64,000 nucleotides of DNA from positions 23,030 to 87,029 of the forward strand of contig JAAOYJ010000003.1 of assembly GCA_018221285.1 (NCBI GenBank), read 5' to 3'. Below are positions 41,355 to 50,100 of this stretch, one piece after another. The position numbers were made by a program, and so were the translations under genes. Origin of the DNA: Candidatus Pacearchaeota archaeon. GTDB lineage: Archaea; Nanobdellota; Nanobdellia; Pacearchaeales; GW2011-AR1. Position 1 is the first letter of the stretch. Every line of letters starts with the position of its first letter. The notes below the pieces were generated by a model. The model was given only the letters and a program-made list of their open reading frames with translations, was not told the DNA's origin and did not search any database.

Positions 41355-42248
41355 ATGGCATCAACAAATCAATCCCCTGCATACCTAAGAGCACACGGAG
41401 AATATCTAAACGCAGAAACAACAGAGCAGAAAATCCGTTGTCTTAAGAAAATGCTTTCTCTCTCTCCAAAACACAAGGGTGCAGAAAACATGAATGCTCA
41501 ACTGAAACGAAGGCTTGCAAAACTTAAGTATACAAAAATAAAAGAAGACAAATCTGGCAAGTCGTCTTTCAAAGGAATCAAAAAAGAAGAGATGCAAGCA
41601 GTTATAGTCGGTAATACAAATGTTGGAAAATCTTCCCTACTTTCTGCAATGACCAACGCACAACCAAAAATCTCTGAGCACAAATTCACAACAACACAAC
41701 CAATTATCGGAATGACCCCCTTCTCTGGAACACACATTCAACTAATTGAAAATCCCGCAATAGAATCTGAATATTACGATAGAGGTTTAACAAACACTGC
41801 AGACGTAATTCTAATCCTCGTTAACACCATCGAACAAATTGCAGAGATTGAAAAAGCTCTCGGCAAGTCCTATGGTAAAAGGATTATCGTCTTCAACAAC
41901 AAAGACAAGTTAGATGAAAGAAAAGTAAAAGAAACATTAAAGAGTAAGAAATACAATTTCATCATTTTATCAAAAGATAATTTGGAGGAACTAAAAGAAA
42001 AAATATTCAAAGGCTTTGGCAAGATTCGTGTTTTCACAAAAGAACCTCATAAAGGAAAAACTACTCGGCCAATGATTCTAAAGCCCAATTCAACTGTTGA
42101 GGATATTGCTGAAAAAATACTTAAAGGATTTTCAAAGAAAGTCAAAACCTCAAAAATCTGGGGCCCCTCTTCAAAATTCTCTGGGCAACAAGTTGGAATG
42201 AAACATAAGTTAAAGGATTTGGATGTTGTTGAGTTTAAGACTGGGTGA
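41355..42248 (+). CDS. DRG/OBG-like GTPase with TGS domain and altered G3 motif
   Basis: 297 residues. After a short helical region, the G domain has G1 IVGNTNVGKSSLLSA (about residue 78), a Thr-rich G2 (HKFTTTQPIIGMTPF) and G4 FNNKDKLD. G3, normally DxxG, reads LIENPAIES, so the Asp and Gly are missing. A TGS domain ends the protein (RPMILKPNSTVEDIAEKI ... FSGQQVGMKHKLKDLD). DRG-type GTPases act on ribosomes. The altered G3 suggests slow or no hydrolysis. A 5' TATA box lies near 41320-41330. Confidence 0.82.
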   Translation: MASTNQSPAYLRAHGEYLNAETTEQKIRCLKKMLSLSPKHKGAENMNAQLKRRLAKLKYTKIKEDKSGKSSFKGIKKEEMQAVIVGNTNVGKSSLLSAMTNAQPKISEHKFTTTQPIIGMTPFSGTHIQLIENPAIESEYYDRGLTNTADVILILVNTIEQIAEIEKALGKSYGKRIIVFNNKDKLDERKVKETLKSKKYNFIILSKDNLEELKEKIFKGFGKIRVFTKEPHKGKTTRPMILKPNSTVEDIAEKILKGFSKKVKTSKIWGPSSKFSGQQVGMKHKLKDLDVVEFKTG

Positions 42249-42299
42249 AAGTATATTTCTCGTCGCAATAATTGATTTAAAGGAAGATGAATTCCTCCT

Positions 42300-42578
42300 A
42301 TGATGAATAAAAAAGAAATATTTAAGATAATTAGCTCTTCAATCTTGCCTTTTGTATTAGTTATCTTAGGAGGTTTAATACTCGAAGAGAAAAAGATTAT
42401 AGGAATAATCTCCATACTTACAGGGTTTCTATTTCTATATTTTACTTATTACGTTCACTTAATAAAAATTAATGAAGATAAAATAAATGAATTAGAAAAA
42501 TCAATAAAGGCAAAAGAGGAAATATTAAATACTTTAAAAGAAATAGTTATATTAAAGAAGGTTGGTAAAATAAAATGA
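42300..42578 (+). CDS. Small membrane protein with C-terminal coiled coil
   Basis: 92 residues: two membrane helices (about 8-27 and 33-52), then a charged coiled coil (INEDKINELEKSIKAKEEIL). Not recognised. Its stop overlaps the ATG of a 36-residue gene. Confidence 0.55.
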   Translation: MMNKKEIFKIISSSILPFVLVILGGLILEEKKIIGIISILTGFLFLYFTYYVHLIKINEDKINELEKSIKAKEEILNTLKEIVILKKVGKIK

Positions 42579-42685
42579 ATAAACGGGCAAATTTTTCAAG
42601 TTCTGATATGTTAGAAATAATAAAAATAATAATCATTGGAATCATAGGATACATCATAATCAAAGCACTTTTAGGAGTTGCTTAA
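42575..42685 (+). CDS. 36-residue single-helix membrane protein
   Basis: MNKRANFSSSDMLEIIKIII followed by an Ile-rich membrane helix ending GVA. ATGA overlap with the gene before it indicates coupled translation. Function unknown. Confidence 0.5.
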   Translation: MNKRANFSSSDMLEIIKIIIIGIIGYIIIKALLGVA

Positions 42686-42725
42686 TTAAATAAATTCAAA
42701 TAATAATTGAAAGGAGGTTAAAAAT

Positions 42726-43079
42726 ATGAAAAAATTAAGTCAAATTGCAATGACTGGTGGAAGGATAATTGCCAAAACAGCTATTGTTTATGGATTAATT
42801 ATTACTCCTTACGCTGTTTCTGACACTTATGCAGGATGGAGGGGGACTGGTTCTTCTGGAACAGAAAGCTATCACGACAAAAAACAAAGAAAACAGCCTA
42901 GCAAAAGATTCAGAAAATTTCAAAGACACGTACAAGAGAATCCTCTAACAGTTATTAAACCAATGATAAATATAGGAGATCCAACAGGAGTAACGAATAA
43001 ACTTCTAGATGCTTGGGATAAAGGAAAATTTAAAGGACGAATGCCACAAATGTTGAGAAAGGGGAGAAGAAAACAATAA
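42726..43079 (+). CDS. Small secreted or membrane-anchored basic protein
   Basis: 117 residues. A signal-like N-terminus (MKKLSQIAMTGGRIIAKTAI, then a hydrophobic run with YAVSDTYAGW, probable cleavage near residue 36) is followed by a very basic, Gly-poor remainder. It has a strong Shine-Dalgarno AAAGGAGGTTAA 6-10 nt before the ATG. It may be cotranscribed with the two small membrane genes upstream. Not recognised. Confidence 0.6.
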   Translation: MKKLSQIAMTGGRIIAKTAIVYGLIITPYAVSDTYAGWRGTGSSGTESYHDKKQRKQPSKRFRKFQRHVQENPLTVIKPMINIGDPTGVTNKLLDAWDKGKFKGRMPQMLRKGRRKQ

Positions 43080-43348
43080 TCACTTCCAACCTTTCCGAAT
43101 CGGCGCAATAATCTTCTCAAGATAATCAGCAACTGCTTTCTTTAAATCAGAAGGATGCAATTTTCCTAGCTTTATCCAGCAACCACAGTATTCCTCAACC
43201 CTAAATTTTTCGCAAGCCCTTTAATCTCGACAGGAACCATTTCTCCTTTATTAATTTTATATCCTTCTCGAAAATAATGCTCTAATACAAATTCCTTTTC
43301 TTCACGCGACAACCTTTCATACTCTTGGGGTGAAATTTCTTTATACAT
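43080..43348 (-). pseudogene. Frameshifted fragment repeating the TyrRS C-terminal motif
   Basis: Two overlapping minus-strand frames share this stretch. The first (43348 down to a stop at 43172) reads MYKEISPQEYERLSREEKEF on to KGLAKNLGLRN, 58 codons. The second, in another frame, continues VEEYCGCWIKLGKLHPSDLK and AVADYLEKIIAPIRKGWK to the stop at 43080-43082. The second part matches the archaeal TyrRS C-terminus, where the intact gene just upstream has KKLHPLDLKNSC and LDKLISPTRKYF. A single-base shift near 43190-43200 would join them. I take it as a decayed tail or duplicated gene end, though a programmed shift is not excluded. Confidence 0.45.
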
Positions 43349-43349
43349 T

Positions 43350-44423
43350 TTATCTCGTTATCTTCAAATCCTTAACAACATTATAGAGTTCTCTAGCTTT
43401 CTTATTTTTATCAAAGTATTTTCTTGTTGGAGAGATTAATTTATCTAACTCTGCTGCACAGCTATTCTTCAAATCAAGAGGGTGTAATTTTTTCTGTATA
43501 AAAGATTTTTCCATTTCATTATAATTCTCAAAAGAAACATCTCCTCCAAATTTTTTGCTTCTTTCAATATTTACTGATTTAGTGTTTTTGAAAATTATGT
43601 ATCTAAAATATTCCAGAAGAGGATTTCCTTCTACTTGTCCTTCAGGACAAAAAGCTTTGCTTAATTTATCTTTCAATTCTTTTGTTGTGTCATGCATATA
43701 GATACAGGTCCTAGGATCTGACTTAGACATTTTAGAAGCCATCAGAGTTTCTTCAGTACTTGCTTTTTTCTGCAAACCCTGTAACCCTAAAAGTATATGA
43801 TGGTGGACCGCAACTGGTTTTTTCCATTTTAATTTATCTGCGACATCTCTCGCAAGCATATTTGCTCTTCTCTGATCCATCCCCAATTGGCAGATACCAA
43901 TATTCATATGAAATATATCTGCAACCTGCATACTTGGATAAAACAATTGTGCTGTAGTTATACTCTCTGTAGAACTTCTTCCTGCAATAGTTAATGATTT
44001 TCTAGTCCGATTAAAGCTAGTCTCTCTTGCTATTCTCAAAACCTTATCCCAATAAGAAAGGTCGTTCATAATTTCACTCGCCCATACTATCTCAACCTTT
44101 TTCAAATCAACTCCACAAGATTTCCAAACTTCAATAAAATACTTTCCCGCAGTCTGAATATTGTCCAAATCTCCTCCTAACTTATTATTAATAAATCCAA
44201 AATAATCTGCCATATATAATTTAAACTTAACTCCTGCCTTAATCATATTCCGAAGGTTGGTTGCTCTCAATAATCCAAAATGGATGGGTGCAACCCCTGA
44301 AGGTTCAAAACCATCATAAGCTACAGGATTCTTATTTATCTCAAACATATTTCGAAGCTCATTTTCAGTAACTATCTCCTCTGCAAAATCCTTAATCAAT
44401 TCGACCTTCTTTTTAACATCCAT
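43350..44423 (-). CDS. tyrS: Tyrosyl-tRNA synthetase, archaeal type
   Basis: 357 residues. Class I synthetase signatures: the HIGH-like PIHFG, the tyrosine pocket region KLYMADYFGFINNKLGG, QVADIFHMNIGICQLGMDQRRANMLARD, and the KMSKS loop (ASKMSKSDP). The C-terminal KKLHPLDLKNSC motif is typical of archaeal TyrRS. It charges tRNA-Tyr. The start is the ATG at 44423; a TTG at 44429 is less likely. ATTTATAAAATA at 44444-44455 is a TATA candidate. Confidence 0.93.
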   Translation of the reverse strand: MDVKKKVELIKDFAEEIVTENELRNMFEINKNPVAYDGFEPSGVAPIHFGLLRATNLRNMIKAGVKFKLYMADYFGFINNKLGGDLDNIQTAGKYFIEVWKSCGVDLKKVEIVWASEIMNDLSYWDKVLRIARETSFNRTRKSLTIAGRSSTESITTAQLFYPSMQVADIFHMNIGICQLGMDQRRANMLARDVADKLKWKKPVAVHHHILLGLQGLQKKASTEETLMASKMSKSDPRTCIYMHDTTKELKDKLSKAFCPEGQVEGNPLLEYFRYIIFKNTKSVNIERSKKFGGDVSFENYNEMEKSFIQKKLHPLDLKNSCAAELDKLISPTRKYFDKNKKARELYNVVKDLKITR

Positions 44424-44473
44424 ATTCAAATAATCATTATATATTTTATAAATCTATTCCAAAGAAAAAAGAA

Positions 44474-46951
44474 TTATCTATTATAATAATCTAAAAAAGC
44501 ATTCCCAGTTATCTCTGCCCCTTCACTTGAACTTGATTCCGAAGTTTCTGTTGTTGTCTCAACCACATTATCAGAACTCCCTCCATCAGAAGTCCCATCA
44601 GTTTCTACAACATTATTTTCTGTTCCTCCAGAATCACCTTCTGTATTTTCTACAACATTATTATCATAATCTTCCTCATAATGTTCTGGTTCCTTATCTT
44701 CATAAAAACATTCACACCTTGTTCCACCATCTACACAATCTGTTCTTGAAGCTCCAGGACAATCATCACTACACCCATCTTTACATTCACTCTCATCGTA
44801 AAATCCTTTCTCGGGGCCCCCATAATATTGTCCAGGTTCTCCACACAGACAATCTCCTCCTTCAAAAGTCCAAGGTCTTCCTTGATTCTCACAATTTTGA
44901 ATACACGCCTTTTCCATCACTCTCCAATCTCCTTCTTGCTCTCTTCTCATCTCCCCTTCTTCCATCTTCCTCCTCTTCTGCTCAGGCCACTCTTCCCTCA
45001 TAAAAATTTCACAATCAGGAGGCCAGTGTATTCTATTCTCCTTACATTGCCATGTTATCTCTCCTTGACCTTCTCCAGGCCCAGGACCATAATGGTCATC
45101 AAATTCATTTCCTTTATTATCATAACAATCTAATCTTTCCATAGAGTCTTCAATACTCATACAATCAGGACCTCTTCCTTGTCCAGAGAGTTCATACTTT
45201 CCAGGCCCTCCCCATGCATCAATAATCATTTTTCTACATTGTCTTCCATCTAGGCCTTTACATTGTTTAGGTGTTCCTACATTTTCCATTATCCATTCTA
45301 TGCATTCTTCATTAGAGAATTCAGCCGCATTACATTGGGAAGGCCTATCTTCTTTTCTTCCACTAGGGCCTCTAAAACTATCCATAAACCTCTTACATTC
45401 ATCAGGGTCTGTTATTCCTTTTTTAGCGCATTGCGGAGCATGTTGCTCCATCATTATTTCATCACAAGCTCTTTCAAAAACTCTCTTATCAACCTCTCCT
45501 TCTTCTGCAAGTTTTACTAATGTTGCCCTACATTCTAAAGGAGCATTATTTTTAACCATCACAACCGCGCATTTATTACGTGTTGTAGCTCCTACCTCAA
45601 CACATTCCCTTGGCATATGCATATCATATTGAGCCCCATCCATATCATCTTCTAAATCTTCCCAAATTGGTTGTAGCCAATCAGGCAATTCAGGCATCTT
45701 TAAATTTTCTAAATCATCACAAGCTGTTTCATCTCCTTCAACATCACAAGCAGTAGCTAACGGAGCCGCCTTAGAACAAGCAATTGAAAAATCATAAAAA
45801 GGAATCGCTTCACAATTACAATCTTGCCCAGAAGTCTTAAAACATTTTTTCATAATATTTACAAATTCCCTAGCTGTTTTTTCTTGCCCTGCACTTAAAT
45901 CCTTATGAAGTTTTTTTTGCCATTGAGGAGCGTCTTCTCCTGCCCTACACATTTTATCATATTCCATTGGATCTAATTCAGCTAATTGTTCACATAAAGC
46001 TTTAATCTTGCTAGAAATTTCAGCAGCAGTAGCAATTGAATGTTCTTTACTCATAACTTCCCTAACAAATTTTCCTCTTTCTCCTTCAGGAAGTTTATCT
46101 CTAATATCTTTCATAGTCGCTCTAATTGCAGCAGCACTTCTTTTTGCTTCTTCTTTTCTTTCAGGATCTATTTCATGCTCAAGTTCTTCTGCTAATTTCA
46201 TATAGTCTTCCAAAGCAACTTTAGCACCTTCGATATCTCCTGCTTCAACCATTGCTTTAATTTCTGCAATTCTCTCTTCCTTAACATCTAATTGATCACC
46301 AAATTTATCAAAAAATTTATCTATAAAATAAAAAGTATCTCCAGGGGTAGTTCCAGCTTCTTGTTTAAGTTCCTCGCCTTTATATTCTTCAAAAAACTCA
46401 TCACCTTCATACCTACAACCTTCCCAAAAAACTACTGTAGGGCAAACCTCTCCACTTGTGCCCCCCAGGGTATCACAATCAGGGCCTCTAAAAATACTTT
46501 CGCAAGCATCTATTAATTCACATTGGTCTTGAGCCATATCCTCACATCTATAATCTTTATCCTCATCAAAATCATCACTTATGCCCGCAAGAGTATCAAA
46601 ACCTTTAACAATACATTTGCCATTTTCAACACCACACATCGGTTTTCCGTTAGTCGGAGGTTGACACATCATTGCTGCAACTTTCTCTGCAGGAAAACAT
46701 CCATCCCCACAATCTAAACATTTCAAATCTTCTTTCCTTTTCTCTTCAAAACCATAAAGTTCTTTACACTCAATAATACAAGGGCTTCTATCCACCTCTT
46801 CTGCGATATTCGCCTTACATTTAGTTACGCAATTATCCAAATCCATTGTCCTCTTACTAATAGTCTCAGCATTTGGAGCAGGAACAAGAGGCATAGATAA
46901 AAAACTAATTAAAAATACACAAACTAGTAAAAATTCCCAACCCCTTTTCAT
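44474..46951 (-). CDS. Cysteine-rich secreted protein ending in ITGNAFLDYYNR
   Basis: 825 residues. Signal peptide (MKRGWEFLLVCVFLISFLSM ... PAPNAE), then Cys-rich segments with many CxxxC pairs (DNCVTKCKANIAEE, CIIECKELY). A helical Glu/Lys-rich middle follows (about 210-330), then more Cys-rich acidic segments and a Ser/Thr/Gly C-terminal linker. The very end reads EGAEITGNAFLDYYNR. The ITGN motif recurs in other surface proteins here. No C-terminal membrane helix. Probably an extracellular, disulphide-stabilised protein; function unknown. Confidence 0.7.
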   Translation of the reverse strand: MKRGWEFLLVCVFLISFLSMPLVPAPNAETISKRTMDLDNCVTKCKANIAEEVDRSPCIIECKELYGFEEKRKEDLKCLDCGDGCFPAEKVAAMMCQPPTNGKPMCGVENGKCIVKGFDTLAGISDDFDEDKDYRCEDMAQDQCELIDACESIFRGPDCDTLGGTSGEVCPTVVFWEGCRYEGDEFFEEYKGEELKQEAGTTPGDTFYFIDKFFDKFGDQLDVKEERIAEIKAMVEAGDIEGAKVALEDYMKLAEELEHEIDPERKEEAKRSAAAIRATMKDIRDKLPEGERGKFVREVMSKEHSIATAAEISSKIKALCEQLAELDPMEYDKMCRAGEDAPQWQKKLHKDLSAGQEKTAREFVNIMKKCFKTSGQDCNCEAIPFYDFSIACSKAAPLATACDVEGDETACDDLENLKMPELPDWLQPIWEDLEDDMDGAQYDMHMPRECVEVGATTRNKCAVVMVKNNAPLECRATLVKLAEEGEVDKRVFERACDEIMMEQHAPQCAKKGITDPDECKRFMDSFRGPSGRKEDRPSQCNAAEFSNEECIEWIMENVGTPKQCKGLDGRQCRKMIIDAWGGPGKYELSGQGRGPDCMSIEDSMERLDCYDNKGNEFDDHYGPGPGEGQGEITWQCKENRIHWPPDCEIFMREEWPEQKRRKMEEGEMRREQEGDWRVMEKACIQNCENQGRPWTFEGGDCLCGEPGQYYGGPEKGFYDESECKDGCSDDCPGASRTDCVDGGTRCECFYEDKEPEHYEEDYDNNVVENTEGDSGGTENNVVETDGTSDGGSSDNVVETTTETSESSSSEGAEITGNAFLDYYNR

Positions 46952-47033
46952 TACTCAATTAGGATAACTAAGTTTATAAAATTATTTATTAAATGTTTCT
47001 CAAATATGATTATTGTTCTCTTTTGTCCAAACA

Positions 47034-47104
47034 ATTTCGCGAGACTAACTATTGTCTGCGCCGAAGGCGCTGACGGGCGGGAGGGTAAGGGATTCGGGCG
47101 AAAT
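47034..47104 (+). repeat. GC-rich hairpin plus G-quadruplex element, copy C
   Basis: Intergenic, upstream of the giant surface operon. It aligns gaplessly to 37137-37207 (60 of 71 bases identical by my count). Hairpin GCGCC-GAA-GGCGC (47058-47070), then GGGCGGGAGGGTAAGGG (47075-47091). The frame that is open in copy B has a stop here (TAA at 47046-47048), so this copy is non-coding. Confidence 0.8.
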
Positions 47105-47135
47105 TGTAAAAATCCTCCAATTTACTAATACATAC

Positions 47136-47180
47136 ATAGTAAGTAACGTTTATAAGGAGAATTACATAAATAGTAAGTAA
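47136..47180 (+). promoter_or_regulatory. Promoter region of the giant surface operon with direct repeat
   Basis: The 11-mer ATAGTAAGTAA occurs twice, at 47136-47146 and 47170-47180. It flanks a TATA-like GTTTATAAG (47148-47156), and its second copy runs into the start codon. The spacing suits a leaderless start at 47180. Repeats on both sides of a TATA box could bind a regulator; the HTH tail of the encoded protein is one candidate (inference). Confidence 0.45.
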
Positions 47181-50100
47181 TGGGAAGGACTCGATTAGCC
47201 AAAGCTACAGCCGTAGAACTATCAAGGATAATACATGAAGCAAAACAAAGGAAAGACGTTCTTGTTAGGTATTTGGAGAGATTGAACAAGCATCATTCTG
47301 AAGGGAAAATTTCTTATGATAGATATGTTGAGATACTCCACAAACATACAGATGGCAGAACCATTTCTGAATGGATTGAACACTATGAAGACTACATAAG
47401 AGACTTTGAAAAAAAATTAAGAAAAGAAAAGAAAACTACCCTCATAAAACAATTAACATTAGGGTTATTTTTTATTTCTTTGATTTTTATTATTCTCAAC
47501 TTAAACCTAGATATTACCCCTAAATTTGTGGGGTTCACAATCCAAGAGCAAGAATTTTCACAAAACTTAGATTTAACCTTTGAAGAATCCGCCGAGTATG
47601 AATGGCAATTAGAAAACTTAGGGGAATTAACTTCAGTTAAATTATCAGGAATTATTGAAGGAGAAGGTAAAGTAAAAATTTACCTCGACGATTTACTAAT
47701 TATTGATAGTTCAAAAATCAAAAAATCAAAGATAACTGGCGAAGTAATTAGTGATGATGAATCCAAACCAGTTGAATCATATTCAGAAGAAGTAAACGAG
47801 GCTCTTGAAGAAGATTCGAGTCCTTCCCAGGAGCCTCCACCTTCTGAAACAAATGAAATTATTGAAGAAGATAGCACAGAAAATATTAATCAAACCGAAG
47901 AGGAAGAAGAAATTATTGGAACACCTTCACAAAATGAATCATATTCAGAAACAGAAGAGGAGGTCATTGAAGAAGATTCGAGTCCTTCCCCAGATCAAGG
48001 TGACATCCTTGATCGCCCAAGCGATGAGCTTGGTGAAGAGGAGTCTCTACCTTCTGAAACCAAGAAAGAAAAAATAACAACAAGAACATTCAAAGATTCT
48101 TGCGAAGAAACTTGTGAATTAAACAACCTGAACAAAACTTCATACACTCTAAAAATAGAAATCTCAAATGCAAAATTAAAAATCAGCGATATAAAATATA
48201 CCATCCTTGGACAAATCCCTGCTGAAACCTCTGAAGAGAATATAACAGAACCAACCCCTAAAGAAAACGTCACAGAGATTCCTCTTCCTGAAAACGTCAC
48301 AGAAAGAAACATAACTACCTCTAAAACCAATGTCTCCACATTACAATACAAAGCAATAATCAACAAACCTACTAAATGGATTAAAACAATTAAGCGTAAG
48401 GAATCAGATCAACCCAACATCTCAATAGAACTTCCAAAAGAAGCTGAGAACATTTCAGTAAAAACTGGTGACGAAGTTCAACAAGCATTAGACGAACTCG
48501 AAGAATTCGATGAAACAATTGAACAAACTGACAGACAAAATTTTCTTTCAGGATCAATCACTGGAAATGTTGCTCTCGACATTAAACAAGAAAGGAGCAT
48601 ATTAACAAAACTATGGAACTGGCTAAAAAGCTTTACGATCACAGGGAATGTTATTGGAGAGCAAGAATTGCAAAACGACATTACAGAAACTATTGACAAA
48701 AAAATAATTGATTTGGAAGAAATCATCAACCAAACTCAAACAACAGAGATCGCAGTCGAGTATTACACAGGGGGCCCAACAGCTATAGAGGAAAACATCA
48801 GCAACGGTAAAAGAGTTATTGTTTCAGGAGATGATGAATTAAATTACACCGAGGTGCTAGCTTTCACAGAGATAGAAGAAAAATTTGAAGTGGGGCAAGA
48901 ATCGAAAATTAAGGTTTATTGGAGAGAAGAAAACACATACATAAATTTCACAGCATATGATACCGACGACAACAACAAAATAGATTATGTAGAATGGATT
49001 GCTCCACATTTGAGCAACCAAACATTTGATATAATTATTGAGATTATTAAAGCCGAGCATTTAGACAAAGACAAAGAATTTATCTCGGACATCTACAACG
49101 AAACATACCAATTAGATGATACTTGGAGTGAAGAAATTTCAAACAAACAGTATGTGAGAATAACTTTTGAGGTTCCACTAGACTCTTCAAGAGATATCAC
49201 AATCTATCCAAGAATTACTAAAGGAAACCCAACAATAGAAGTTTATGAGGTTAATGGGACAGAACTAATCGCTGAATTCACAGATATCTTTTCAAATGAA
49301 TACAATGAAGTTTTATTGACAAATCTAAATGGAACGCAAGATGTTTTTGATTTGAAAATTGTCGGAGGAAGTGTGGAGTTTGACCATATTGTTGATCCGG
49401 ATGAATGGTCTGATACAGATTGGCCCTATCGAAAACAAATAAATGTTTCAAACACTTATGGAGAAGATCTAATAGAATATCAAATAGAATTAATAATTGA
49501 TACGGCAGCCCTTATTACTGCAGGAAAGCTGAATTCTAATTGTAGTGATTTGAGATTCACTAATGCATCTGGAGGATTAATTTCCCATTATGTGGATGAA
49601 AATACTCGTATAGATTGTAATGAGAACGATACTCTAATTTGGATACAAACAGACGTCTTAGTAAATAATGCCAACACGTCTTTTTACATGTATTACGGAA
49701 ACTCTGGAGCGAGTTCGACTAGTAATGAGTTGGATGTTTTCAATTATACTACACCTACTCCTGTAATGGTGCCTGTAGGTACAAATAATGATGATGCAAT
49801 AGAAGTAGTGAGTTATGCAGATGGAAACACAATTGAAATGGGGGGATATTCTAATACACTTAGTGAAGGGGAAGTTGATACCGGTGTAGGTAGTCACTCT
49901 CAAAATACCTTATTAAATGTAACCCAACCCGTTGCAGCAATTTCTGATAGTACAGGAGATGCATTAGTGCCATTAAGCTTTGCTGGAACATTATTCTTAC
50001 AGTATGGTGACAGAGCAGCAGGCACTACCACTTATGCCGCATATTCATTTGAAGATAATAACAAGGTTGCCGTACATACTGGGGGGTGGACTGAAGCAAG

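Noticed and set aside
44527..45003. A 158-codon open frame on the plus strand
   Set aside because: It mirrors the Cys-rich gene on the minus strand. Its product is an improbable His/Leu/Gln mix with no signal or domain, and the opposing frame codes a coherent secreted protein.
46523..46717. Plus-strand open frame with Ile/Thr-rich product
   Set aside because: Antisense to the Cys-rich secreted gene, no homology-like features and no promoter.
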